A stretch of 64,000 nucleotides of DNA from CBDAKK01 sp965216965 (GTDB lineage: Bacteria > Spirochaetota > Spirochaetia > WTKD01 > G963693115): the NCBI GenBank assembly GCA_965216965.1, contig CBDCGX010000052.1:62001-126000 (forward strand), written 5' to 3'. A program made the translations under genes and the position numbers. Numbering within the stretch: position 1 is the first letter of the stretch; every line of letters starts with the position of its first letter. Positions 54,231 to 63,202 of the stretch are shown one piece after another. The notes under the pieces are model-generated. The model saw only the letters and a program-made list of their open reading frames with translations, was not told the DNA's origin and searched no databases.

Positions 54231-56204
54231 ATGCCTAACAGTGTGACTAAAGACGACTCATATACAGCTAAACATATTCAAGTACAAGAAGGTCTTGAAG
54301 CAGTTCGAAAACGCCCAGGAATGTATATCGGCTCAATTGACGAAGACGGACTTCATCATCTCGTATATGAAATTGTAGATAACAGTATAGACGAAGCACA
54401 AGCGGGACATTGTGACAAAATATCGATAACAATACACAAAGACAACAGCATAAGCATAGAAGACAACGGAAGGGGCATTCCTGTAGATATGCACAACGAA
54501 GGGAAAAGTGCCTTAGAAGTTGTTATGACAAAACTTCATGCAGGTGGAAAATTTTCAAAAGATGCATATGAAATATCTGGTGGACTTCATGGTGTAGGAT
54601 GTGCTGTTGTAAACGCACTTTCATCTCATTGTGAGGTTGTAGTACACAGAAAAGGAAAAAAACACACACAAAAATACGAAAAAGGACATGCTGTAACAGA
54701 AATAATTACAGAACACAGCGATGATCTCCCAAAAACAGGCACACTTGTCCGTTTTGCTTTTGATCGCGATATATTTAAAGAATCACAAAAGTTTGATTTT
54801 TCTCGCCTTGCTCACAGATTTAGAGAACTCGCTTTTTTGATAAAAAACATTTCTATTTCTATTTGTGATGAACGAGAAAACCCTCCGAAAAAAGAAACCT
54901 TCTTTTCCGAAAATGGTATTGTGGATTTTTTGAGAATCTTATCCAAAGACAAAAAAATGCTTCTTGAAAAACCGCCCGTGTTTAAAAGCACTTCAGATGA
55001 TTCTCTCCTTGTAGAATTTGCCTTTAATTACACATTAGGACAAGAAACCACCATTCTTTCATTTGTAAATAGCATAAACACAAGAGAAGGCGGAACTCAC
55101 TTATCAGGATTTAGCAGCGCCTTTACACGCACGCTCAACGCACACCTTAAAAAACATAAAAATCTATCAAAGAGACTTGAAGAAAACCGTAGCAATAAAG
55201 AAGCCCTTACAGGAGTAGACGTGCAAACAGGTCTTTTAGCCGTTATGTCGCTTAAAGTAAAAGACCCCATCTTTTCAGGACAAACAAAAACAAGAATTTC
55301 TAATCAAGAACTTAGAGGAGATATGGCACGATTTCTAAGCGTAATGCTTTCTGAATTTATGGATCATAACCCTAATAATGCTCAAAAAATTTTAGAAAAA
55401 TGCGTTCAATCCGCACGAGCTCGCATAGACAGCGAAAAAGCATACAATAAAGCAATTAGAAAAACCCCCCTCGGATCTGCATCTCTTCCTGGAAAATTAT
55501 GCGATTGTTCAGAAAAAGATCCCAGCAAGTCAGAAATATTCCTTGTTGAAGGCGATTCTGCTGGAGGATCTGCAAAACAAGGCAGAGACAGCATGACACA
55601 AGCCATTTTATCTATGTTCGGAAAACCCACTAATGTTGAAAAAACAAACGAATCTACCGCAAAAATTCTAGAAAGTCCAAAATTACAACCAATTATTGCA
55701 TCTCTAGGAACAAGTATAGGCACCCTTTTTAATTTAGAAAAACTACGATATCACAAAGTTATTATTATGGCTGATGCTGACGTAGACGGCTCTCACATTA
55801 AAACACTTCTCCTTACCTTCTTCTTCCGATATATGAGACCCCTTATAGAACAAGGATACATATACATTGCAATGCCTCCTCTATATCTTTTAAGCTGGGG
55901 TACAGGGAAAAACAAATCTGTATATCTTTACGATGATGATGAACTTGAAAAACAAATGGAAATACTCAAAAAAAACAATATAGAAAAATACACCATGCGG
56001 CGCTACAAAGGACTCGGCGAAATGAATGACGAAGAATTATGGTCAACAACAATGAATCCTCAAACACGGAAAATCATTAAAATATCGCTTGAAAATGCTG
56101 TAGAAGCAGACGAAACGTTCACTCTCTTATTAGGAGAAAAAGTTGAACCTAGACGTGCTTTTATTGAAGAAAATGCACTTAAAGTAGAAGTGTTAGATAC
56201 GTAA
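54231..56204 (+). CDS. gyrB: DNA gyrase subunit B
   Basis: ATPase subunit of gyrase, 657 residues, the short form without the Gram-negative insertion. GHKL motifs: EIVDNSIDEAQAG, EDNGRGIPV, GGLHGVGCAVVNALS. TOPRIM: FLVEGDSAGGSAKQGRD and ADADVDGSHIKTLLL; closing RRYKGLGEMN. The loop after GRD reads SMTQAILSMFGKPTNVEK, diverged from the usual RKTQAILPLRGKILNVEK. Thirty-nine bp upstream of gyrA. Confidence 0.95.
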   Translation: MPNSVTKDDSYTAKHIQVQEGLEAVRKRPGMYIGSIDEDGLHHLVYEIVDNSIDEAQAGHCDKISITIHKDNSISIEDNGRGIPVDMHNEGKSALEVVMTKLHAGGKFSKDAYEISGGLHGVGCAVVNALSSHCEVVVHRKGKKHTQKYEKGHAVTEIITEHSDDLPKTGTLVRFAFDRDIFKESQKFDFSRLAHRFRELAFLIKNISISICDERENPPKKETFFSENGIVDFLRILSKDKKMLLEKPPVFKSTSDDSLLVEFAFNYTLGQETTILSFVNSINTREGGTHLSGFSSAFTRTLNAHLKKHKNLSKRLEENRSNKEALTGVDVQTGLLAVMSLKVKDPIFSGQTKTRISNQELRGDMARFLSVMLSEFMDHNPNNAQKILEKCVQSARARIDSEKAYNKAIRKTPLGSASLPGKLCDCSEKDPSKSEIFLVEGDSAGGSAKQGRDSMTQAILSMFGKPTNVEKTNESTAKILESPKLQPIIASLGTSIGTLFNLEKLRYHKVIIMADADVDGSHIKTLLLTFFFRYMRPLIEQGYIYIAMPPLYLLSWGTGKNKSVYLYDDDELEKQMEILKKNNIEKYTMRRYKGLGEMNDEELWSTTMNPQTRKIIKISLENAVEADETFTLLLGEKVEPRRAFIEENALKVEVLDT

Positions 56205-56243
56205 AATATTAATTAGCTTTAAGAAACAATCTAAGGAGTAATC

Positions 56244-58709
56244 ATGTCAGAAGAAATGAAAGAACAACTTAGGGAAAAAATCATCCCTGTTCAAATAGAA
56301 GATGAAATAAAAAGATCCTATCTCAATTACGCCATGTCTGTTATAGTAAGTCGTGCCCTTCCTGATGTGCGAGACGGACTTAAACCTGTACATAGAAGAA
56401 TTTTATATTCTATGCTTGATCTCGGTATGAGAAGTGATTCTCAAACAAAAAAATGTGCTGATGTAGTCGGTCATACCTTAGGAAAATATCATCCTCACGG
56501 GCAATTAAGCGTTTACAATGCACTTGCACGCCTTGCTCAAGACTTTTCTATTCGATATCCTCTCGTGCACGGACAAGGGAACTTTGGCTCTCTTGATGGC
56601 GACCCACCCGCAGCAGACAGGTATACTGAAGCAAAACTTTCTCGTATTTCAGAAGAGCTTCTCCTTGATATCCGAAAAAACACCGTTGATTTTGTTCCAA
56701 ATTACGACGAATCTCGCAAAGAACCCACGGTCCTACCCTCTGCTGTTCCTTCCCTGCTTTTAAACGGCTCTACTGGCATTGCAGTTGGTCTTACCACAGA
56801 AATCCCCCCTCATAATATGAGAGAAATAATTGATGCTATTATCGCTCAAATAGATTCTCCTGACATTAGCATAGATACGCTTTGTACAATAGTAAAAGGA
56901 CCCGATTTTCCAACCGGCGCCATCATTAAAGGTATTAGTGGTATTCAAAAGGCATATCACACTGGCAAAGGAAGTATTACAATTCAATCTCACTTTACCA
57001 TAGAAAACAATCCAACAGGTGATGTAATTATCTTTTCAGACATACCCTATGCCAAACAAAAAGCAGAAATGGTCTCTCGTCTTGCAGAAAAAGTAAACAA
57101 CGGAATTATAGATACCATAAAAGCAATTAGAGACGAAACAAGTCGTCGTCGTGGAGTAAGAATAGTAATAGAACTAAAAAAAAGTGCAAATACTCAAATA
57201 ACCTTACAAAACATATTTAAACATACGCCTTTTAGATCAAACTACAGCATTAACCTCACTGCACTTGTAAGGGGGCGTCCAAAACAGCTCACTCTTAAAG
57301 AAGCTATACAAGAATATATTAATCATAGAAAAGAAGTCGTTACAAGAAAAGCTACATTTGAACTTGAAGAAGCAGAAAAAAAAGCACACATTTTAAGAGG
57401 CCTGCTCATTGCTCTGCAGGACATAGACAAAACAATAGAGCTTATTAAGGCCTCAAAAAACAAAGAAGAAGCACAAAAAACTCTTGAAAGTCATTTCGCT
57501 CTTGATGCTGTTCAAGCACAAGCAATACTAGAAACACAACTACATCGCCTTACGTCTTTGGAAACACAAAAAATAGAAACAGAACTAAAAAACCTTGAAA
57601 CTCTTATTCTTTCTCTACAGGGACTTCTATCTGACGAAAAAAAGCTTTTTGAAGAAATCAAGCAAAATCTCCTTAAAATAAAAGAAAAATACGGAGATGA
57701 TAGAAGAACTGAAATTGAAATACAAGAGGCATCTATTGCAAATGAAGAAGACCTTATAGATAAAGAAGACATGCTCGTCACTCTTTCTACAAGTGGCTAC
57801 ATAAAAAGAACGCCTCTTTCTGCATTTGGCATACAAAACAGAGGTGGAAAAGGGAAATCTGGGCTTGCTGATTCTAAAAGAGACGACTCTCTTCGGCACC
57901 TATTTGTAAGCAACACCCATAGCTCTGTATTATTTATTACTTCAAAAGGACGATCGTTTGTACTAAAAACGTATACCCTTCCTCAAGTAGGAAGAACAGC
58001 ACAGGGAGAAAGTATAAAATCCGTTCTTCCTCTAGACTCCGATGAGCAAATATCATCTATCATGGTACTTCCAGAAAACACTACGGACTCTATGAGTCTC
58101 CTTTTAGCAACACACCGAGGTAAAGTAAAGAAAGTTAATTGGTCACTCCTAGCAACATCCGCCAGAACAAAACGAGGTGTTCGTGCCATAACACTTGCAC
58201 ATGATGATAGCGTTGTTTCGGGAGAAATAATCCCCCAAAATAAAGACTTGTTCCTTTTTTCTGCATTTGGAAGGGCATTACGATTTCCTTCCTCATCTGT
58301 ACGAAACACAGGCAGAACCGCAGCAGGGGTAAATGGAATGCGATTAAAACAAGGCGATTCCATTGTGAGTGTTCTTGCAGCAGACAACTCAAGTTCTTTT
58401 TTACTCATAGGGAATAACGGCTATGGGAAGCGACTTCTTGCACAAAACATTATGATCCATGGAAGGAATACTAGTGGGGCCTCCGTTCTTTCTCTCAGAG
58501 ATAATTCTTTGCTTATTACTGCTCTCATTGTAAATGAAGATGATTCCGTGACTGCAACCACACAACAAGGAAAAATTCTACGCTTTAATGTATCAAGCTG
58601 TCCTACTATGGGACGCTCTGCTCGTGGAGTAAACGTGGTAACCGTTAACGAATCTGACACAGTCAGTAGTGTAGCAAAAACCCCACAACAAACAGAAAAG
58701 AAATTATAA
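56244..58709 (+). CDS. gyrA: DNA gyrase subunit A
   Basis: Breakage-reunion subunit, 821 residues. The N-terminus SRALPDVRDGLKPVHRRILY precedes the catalytic Tyr in AADRYTEAKLS; the C-terminal beta-pinwheel carries a GyrA box QNRGGKGKSG, which distinguishes it from ParC. The quinolone pocket reads HPHGQLSVYN (Q87, L88, N92 here), equivalent to Q82, L83 and N87 in E. coli numbering. AAGGAG precedes the ATG. Followed by two parS-bearing hairpins. Confidence 0.96.
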   Translation: MSEEMKEQLREKIIPVQIEDEIKRSYLNYAMSVIVSRALPDVRDGLKPVHRRILYSMLDLGMRSDSQTKKCADVVGHTLGKYHPHGQLSVYNALARLAQDFSIRYPLVHGQGNFGSLDGDPPAADRYTEAKLSRISEELLLDIRKNTVDFVPNYDESRKEPTVLPSAVPSLLLNGSTGIAVGLTTEIPPHNMREIIDAIIAQIDSPDISIDTLCTIVKGPDFPTGAIIKGISGIQKAYHTGKGSITIQSHFTIENNPTGDVIIFSDIPYAKQKAEMVSRLAEKVNNGIIDTIKAIRDETSRRRGVRIVIELKKSANTQITLQNIFKHTPFRSNYSINLTALVRGRPKQLTLKEAIQEYINHRKEVVTRKATFELEEAEKKAHILRGLLIALQDIDKTIELIKASKNKEEAQKTLESHFALDAVQAQAILETQLHRLTSLETQKIETELKNLETLILSLQGLLSDEKKLFEEIKQNLLKIKEKYGDDRRTEIEIQEASIANEEDLIDKEDMLVTLSTSGYIKRTPLSAFGIQNRGGKGKSGLADSKRDDSLRHLFVSNTHSSVLFITSKGRSFVLKTYTLPQVGRTAQGESIKSVLPLDSDEQISSIMVLPENTTDSMSLLLATHRGKVKKVNWSLLATSARTKRGVRAITLAHDDSVVSGEIIPQNKDLFLFSAFGRALRFPSSSVRNTGRTAAGVNGMRLKQGDSIVSVLAADNSSSFLLIGNNGYGKRLLAQNIMIHGRNTSGASVLSLRDNSLLITALIVNEDDSVTATTQQGKILRFNVSSCPTMGRSARGVNVVTVNESDTVSSVAKTPQQTEKKL

Positions 58710-58713
58710 GCAC

Positions 58714-58753
58714 TTTATCTTCGCATGTTTCACATGAAACATGCGAAGATAAA
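58714..58753. promoter_or_regulatory. parS: parS-like site (one mismatch) inside 19-bp-arm inverted repeat
   Basis: The core 58726-58741 is TGTTTCACATGAAACA, one base from the ParB consensus TGTTTCACGTGAAACA. The symmetry runs far past parS: perfect 19-nt arms around a 2-nt centre. In RNA it would form a very stable hairpin after the gyrA stop (58709), so it may also terminate transcription. Confidence 0.85.
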
Positions 58754-58769
58754 ACTGTTTTTAAATTTT

Positions 58770-58801
58770 AAGGGCAATGTTTCACGTGAAACATTGCCCT
58801 T
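58770..58801. promoter_or_regulatory. parS: Perfect parS site inside 16-bp-arm inverted repeat
   Basis: The core 58778-58793 is exactly the ParB-binding consensus TGTTTCACGTGAAACA. Perfect arms extend to 16 nt with no spacer. It is 52 bp centre to centre from the first site and about 4.4 kb from parA. The two hairpins fill the space between convergent gyrA and add. Confidence 0.95.
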
Positions 58802-58836
58802 CCTGTATGTTTTGCTTACTATAAATAAATGTTAGT

Positions 58837-59911
58837 TTATGAAGACAACTCGCCTACTGTTTGATCAAAATCGAGTGTTGCTTTTATATATGAACTCTTA
58901 ATGTCTTGTTTTTGTTCTTCAGACACAAAGCTCCCTTCAACTGAACGAAGGTTGAGTTCCACTAAGTCATCTACAGACACGTCATAAAATTGCATTGCTG
59001 TAATAAAATCATCTGTTAATGTAGTGTTTTGCACCGTAGGGTCGTCAGAATTAAGAGTTACTAATATGCCTTTCTTGTTTAACTGTTTAAATGGATGAAG
59101 CGGAGTATCTTTCCACGAAGCTGTAAAATAATTTGATACTGGACACTGTTCAAGATATATCTTTCTTGCTATAAGTTCTTTCTGTAATTCTTCGTCTTTT
59201 ATAGCAGTGGTGCCATGCCCTATTCTTTTTGCATGAAGCATATCTATTGCCTTCCAAATTTGCTCCGGTGGCGTAACCTCGCCAGCATGAATAGTAATGC
59301 CAACCCCATCAGAATGAATAACAGAAAATAAGTTTTTAAATTCTTCTGGTGGATTGAGTATCTCATCACCCGCAAGATCATATCCAATAATGTCAGTAAA
59401 CCCTGCACTTGAAAGCTTTTTATATAATTCCAGCATTTCTTCTTCTGTTTGTTTGTTTCTGTTAAAAGTAATAATATATTTAATACGGAACTTGCCCTCT
59501 TGTGCCGCAGCATTTGCTGCATTTTATAATAATTTTAGCAACGTCTATTCTATCAAAGTTATTTACAAATGCAAAATGTTCGGGAGAAAAGCGTAATTCT
59601 ATAAAATGCATAGATTCCTTTGAAAAATTCAAGACCGAATTATACGTTATGTTTTTGATATCGTCAAAATCCCTATACCAATCATTTCTAAATTTAGACA
59701 GAAACACCTTAAAATCAGGCTCATGGTCTTCTGGAAATTGCACAGAACCAATAAAATCTTTATAATCTCTAGGTGCATCAATATTGTTTTTCTTTGCCAC
59801 CTCAAAAAGAGTTGGTACATCAAAACAACCTTCCAAATGTCTATGGAGCTCCACCTTAGGAAACAAGTTCATCGTTTTTGTGTTACAAATTTCTTTTAAA
59901 GTTACATTCAC
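58837..59911 (-). CDS. add: Adenosine deaminase, reading frame broken by one extra base
   Basis: Zn-dependent adenosine/deoxyadenosine deamination. The upstream part has the HxH zinc motif VELHRHLEGC and VLNFSKESMHFIELRFSPEH; the downstream part has GYDLAGDE, ITIHAGEV, RIGHGTTA, EQCPVSN and LNSDDPTV, the catalytic residues. The frames join if one base is removed from the T4 run at 59522-59525 (A4 in coding sense); the restored protein would be a normal ~345 residues. The start may be GTG 59911 or an in-frame ATG at MNLFPKVELH. Real mutation or sequence error is undecided. Confidence 0.8.
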
Positions 59912-60011
59912 ATATAATAAGATACACTATCTTAGTTTTTTTTGCAATGCACTAATGTAGTTTATAATAATATTTTTAAGGTTTTTTCCAAATTTCTACC
60001 AAAAAACACCT

Positions 60012-60789
60012 TTAATGTCGTAAAATATGCGATAAAAATTCTTTTGTTCGTTTTTTTTGGGGGTTATCAAACAACTGTGTGGCACTTCCCTCTTCAATTA
60101 TTTTCCCTTTATCCATAAAACATATTTTATGTGCAACATTTTTTGCAAACCCCATTTCGTGCGTAGCCACAACCATAGTCATTCCCGCTTCTGCTAAGTC
60201 TTGCATAACATTTAATACATCTCTTATCATTTCTGGATCTATTGCTGATGTTGGCTCATCAAACAGCATAAGTTTAGGAGACATAGCAAGCGCTCGTGTT
60301 ATAGCAACACGCTGCTTTTGCCCACCTGATAATTGGTCTGGAAACATTTGTGCCTTATCAACAAGACCAACTTGTTTAAGAAGTCGAAGTGCATTTACTT
60401 CTGCTTTTTCTCTTTCAATTTTTTTTATTTTTACTGGGGAAAGACAAATATTATCAAGCACCGTTAAATGTGAAAAAAGTGCAAAATTTTTGGAACACCA
60501 TCCCTATTCTTTGCCTCGTTTTATGCCGTCCCTTTACCTGTTTTGTTATTTCTTGCCCATCAAAAACAATTTCTCCTGCCGTTGGATGTTCTAAAAGATT
60601 TATACATCGCAAAAAAGTGCTTTTTCCACTTCCAGAAGGACCTATAAGACAAACAACCTTGTTTGTATATATATCAAGAGAAACACCGCGTAATGCGTGT
60701 ATTTTATGGTTCTGTAAAAAAAAGGTTTTATGAATGTTTTTACATTCTACAAGAGGAGCTGATACTTTTTCTTTTTGGTAAGTACTCAT
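60012..60789 (-). CDS. glnQ: Polar amino-acid ABC transporter ATPase, reading frame broken by one extra base
   Basis: ATPase of a GlnQ-type importer. The first part has Walker A GPSGSGKST and ends shortly after RIGMVFQ; the second has LSGGQKQRVAITRAL, Walker B LMLFDEPTSAIDP and VATHEMGF. Deleting one base within the A4T5 stretch at 60483-60491 joins them as Q-loop VFQ-N-F-A-L-F-S-H-L-T-V and yields a normal ~258-residue protein. Overlaps glnP by 4 nt. Likely a sequencing error or a recent lesion. Confidence 0.8.
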
Positions 60790-61538
60790 TGAGATAGTTT
60801 CTTTCCCCTTCTTCTTACAGTTCTTTGCTCTACAAAAGAAACTAATTTAGAAAAAAGAAGCGTAAGAAGCAAGTATACTATGGCTGTTACCGTAAATGCC
60901 TCAAAATAGTTAAAAGAAACCGTGGCATATTCTCTTGCCCGTCGCATAATATCAGTAACAGCAATTATTGAAACAAGAGAAGAGTCTTTTAACATCATTA
61001 TAAATTCATTTCCAAAGGGTGGCAAAATTATACGCATCGCTTGTGGAATAATTACATATCTAAAAACTTCAAGACGACTCATCCCAAGTGAAAGTGCAGC
61101 CTCAACCTGTGCCTTAGGAACAGCTAAAAAACCCGCTCGGACAATTTCTGCCATATATGCCCCATAACATATACTCATTGCTAAAATTGCCGATACTTCA
61201 CGCGGAAGTTGTAAAAATTTTCCTAAAACAAAATACACATAAAACAGTTGAACAAGAAGCGGGATGCCTCTTGCAACCTCAACGTAAATAGATAAAATTT
61301 TATTTAAAATCGGATGGAGTGCTCGAGAAACACCCACAAAAAAACTTATAAAAAAAGAAAGTATAATGCCCGAAAACGTTATGAGAAGCGTATTTATAAG
61401 CCCATCTGGAATAAATGCATATATCTCAAGGTATGTTGTGGGATTTATAATAGGTAAAATAATAAGCGTAGCGATTGCCCCAAAAAAAGACACTCGCCAC
61501 GCAAAGGTATCTACCGAAAGATGGTTTATCTGATCCAT
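60786..61538 (-). CDS. glnP: Polar amino-acid ABC transporter permease
   Basis: A 250-residue His/Glu/Gln/Arg-type permease with about five membrane segments and the EAA loop EAALSLGMSRLEVFRYVIIPQA. ARGIPLLVQLFYVYF and the C-terminal FVEQRTVRRR are family-typical. Overlaps glnH by 13 bp and glnQ by 4 bp. The substrate is probably Gln, Glu or Arg, not decidable here. Confidence 0.88.
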   Translation of the reverse strand: MDQINHLSVDTFAWRVSFFGAIATLIILPIINPTTYLEIYAFIPDGLINTLLITFSGIILSFFISFFVGVSRALHPILNKILSIYVEVARGIPLLVQLFYVYFVLGKFLQLPREVSAILAMSICYGAYMAEIVRAGFLAVPKAQVEAALSLGMSRLEVFRYVIIPQAMRIILPPFGNEFIMMLKDSSLVSIIAVTDIMRRAREYATVSFNYFEAFTVTAIVYLLLTLLFSKLVSFVEQRTVRRRGKKLSQ

Positions 61539-62299
61539 TTTTCTTCTATTGTTTTATACACTCCATTGTTTTTGATTTTTGCAAGACCGTTATTTATTTT
61601 TTGTAAAAGCACTTCATTTCCTTTTCTTGTAGCAATTCCATATTCTTCTTGCGTCATAGCTTTACCTATAACAACAAACTTCTCTTTATATTTTTTATTG
61701 TTGAGAAGATATTCTGTTACTAACGGAGTATCTGCAACAATTCCATCTATAGTTCCGTTTGCAAGTTCTTCAACAGCTGGACCAAGTTCATCATATGTTT
61801 TAAGAATCACTCCCTTGTGTTTCTTTACAACTAAAGCACCTTGAGTTCCTATTTGTGCACCAACCTTCCTTCCTTTGAGATCTGCAAGAGATGTTGCTCC
61901 CTTCACCAAATCTTTTCTCATAGTAAGAATCTGTCCCGCATTAAAATAAGGGTCAGAAAATGCAATTTTTTTCTTCCGTTTTTCTGTAATTGTTACCGAC
62001 GACAAAATGGCATCATAATCACCGTTTAAAAGCCCTACAAAAATACCATCCCATGCTGTAGTTATAAACACAGGAGTAAATCCTTCTTCTTTTGCTATTG
62101 CTTCCATCATGTCTATAGAAAATCCTACTGTCTTTTTGTTTTTGTTGATAAACTCCATGGGTGGCCATGTTGCGTCTACAGCAAACACAACTTTTTCTAA
62201 ACCATCATCCTTGTTGGTTTCTCCAAAACCAAACGCATATGTACTCAAAACCAATACACACACACACAGCAACTCTATTCGTTTAAAATTCAAATTCAA
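61526..62299 (-). CDS. glnH: Amino-acid ABC transporter substrate-binding protein
   Basis: About 257 residues, SBP_bac_3 family with a signal peptide ending near STYAFG. Mature motifs: VFAVDATWPPMEFINKNKK, VGFSIDMMEAIAKEEG, YDAILSSVTITEKRKKKI and GAQIGTQGALV. AGGAGG lies directly against ATG 62305, which is too close for initiation; the in-frame TTG at 62299 is six bases from it and is the likelier start. First gene of glnHPQ. Confidence 0.86.
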   Translation of the reverse strand: MNLNFKRIELLCVCVLVLSTYAFGFGETNKDDGLEKVVFAVDATWPPMEFINKNKKTVGFSIDMMEAIAKEEGFTPVFITTAWDGIFVGLLNGDYDAILSSVTITEKRKKKIAFSDPYFNAGQILTMRKDLVKGATSLADLKGRKVGAQIGTQGALVVKKHKGVILKTYDELGPAVEELANGTIDGIVADTPLVTEYLLNNKKYKEKFVVIGKAMTQEEYGIATRKGNEVLLQKINNGLAKIKNNGVYKTIEEKWIR

Positions 62300-62419
62300 A
62301 ATCATCCTCCTATCAAATAAAATAATTTCTTTATATATATTAATATATTAGCATATAATGTTGTGTTTTGTACATGCCTAATTTTTTCTTTTCTATAAGA
62401 TTTTGTTAAAAACTGCTTT

Positions 62420-62425
62420 TATAAT
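62420..62425 (+). promoter_or_regulatory. -10 box TATAAT just upstream of parA
   Basis: TATAAT at 62420-62425 lies 9 nt before ATG 62435 and overlaps a second TATAAT at 62425-62430. No ribosome site precedes any of the three clustered ATGs (62429, 62435, 62438), again suggesting a leaderless or near-leaderless mRNA. Confidence 0.4.
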
Positions 62426-62434
62426 ATAATGAGC

Positions 62435-63202
62435 ATGATGGTCGTTTCATTTGCCAATCAAAAAGGAGGCGTAGGAAAAACAACTTGCGCAATAAATCTC
62501 GGTGCAGCACTTGCGAACAAAGGGGTTAAGGTTCTTCTCTTAGATTTTGATCCTCAAGCCAATCTCACAAGTGGTGTTGGAATTTCTAATCAAGAAAATA
62601 ACATTTATACGGCACTTGTTGAAGAAAACACTATTGAGAACACAATATGCCAAACAAAGATCCCTCATCTCAGCATTATTCCCTCTCACACAGATTTAAA
62701 TGGAGCATCAGTAGAGCTAATAAACCTTGAAAAAAGAGAGTTTTTTCTTAAAAAGATTTTAGCTCCTATTGTTCAAAAACGGTTCTTTGATTTTATTTTT
62801 ATAGATTGCCCCCCTTCATTAGGAATACTCACAATTAATGCCTTTTGTGCAAGTGATGGGCTTATTATTCCTGTTCAATGCGAATATTACGCCCTTGAAG
62901 GCATAGCAAAACTTATAAAAACATTTTCAATAATTAAAAAACGATTCAATACAAAATTAGAAATTTTTGGTATTATTCTTACTATGTACGACATACGTAC
63001 CCGTTTATCACAAGAAGTTGCAACAGAAGTTTTTTCTGTTTTTAAAAAAAAGGTATTTGACACAATTGTGCCAAGAAATGTAAAAATAGCAGAAGCTCCC
63101 TCTCACGGAAAACCCATAACCACATACGATGAAAAAAGTTCTGGTGCAAAAAGTTTTACATATCTTGCCGATGAGGTTATAAAAAGATGCCAAAAAAATT
63201 AG
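62435..63202 (+). CDS. parA: Chromosome partitioning ATPase ParA (Soj)
   Basis: Deviant Walker-type ATPase of about 255 residues acting with ParB on parS. FANQKGGVGKTTCAINLGAAL (deviant Walker A), LLLDFDPQANLTSGVG, FIDCPPSLGILTINA and GIILTMYDIRTRLS are typical. ATG 62435 is chosen from three nearby ATGs. It overlaps the parB start by 16 bp. Confidence 0.93.
   Translation: MMVVSFANQKGGVGKTTCAINLGAALANKGVKVLLLDFDPQANLTSGVGISNQENNIYTALVEENTIENTICQTKIPHLSIIPSHTDLNGASVELINLEKREFFLKKILAPIVQKRFFDFIFIDCPPSLGILTINAFCASDGLIIPVQCEYYALEGIAKLIKTFSIIKKRFNTKLEIFGIILTMYDIRTRLSQEVATEVFSVFKKKVFDTIVPRNVKIAEAPSHGKPITTYDEKSSGAKSFTYLADEVIKRCQKN

Noticed and set aside
58714..58801. Simple intrinsic terminators only
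   Set aside because: The cores equal or nearly equal the parS consensus and parAB lies 4 kb away; plain terminators would not be expected to share a 16-bp sequence with ParB sites.
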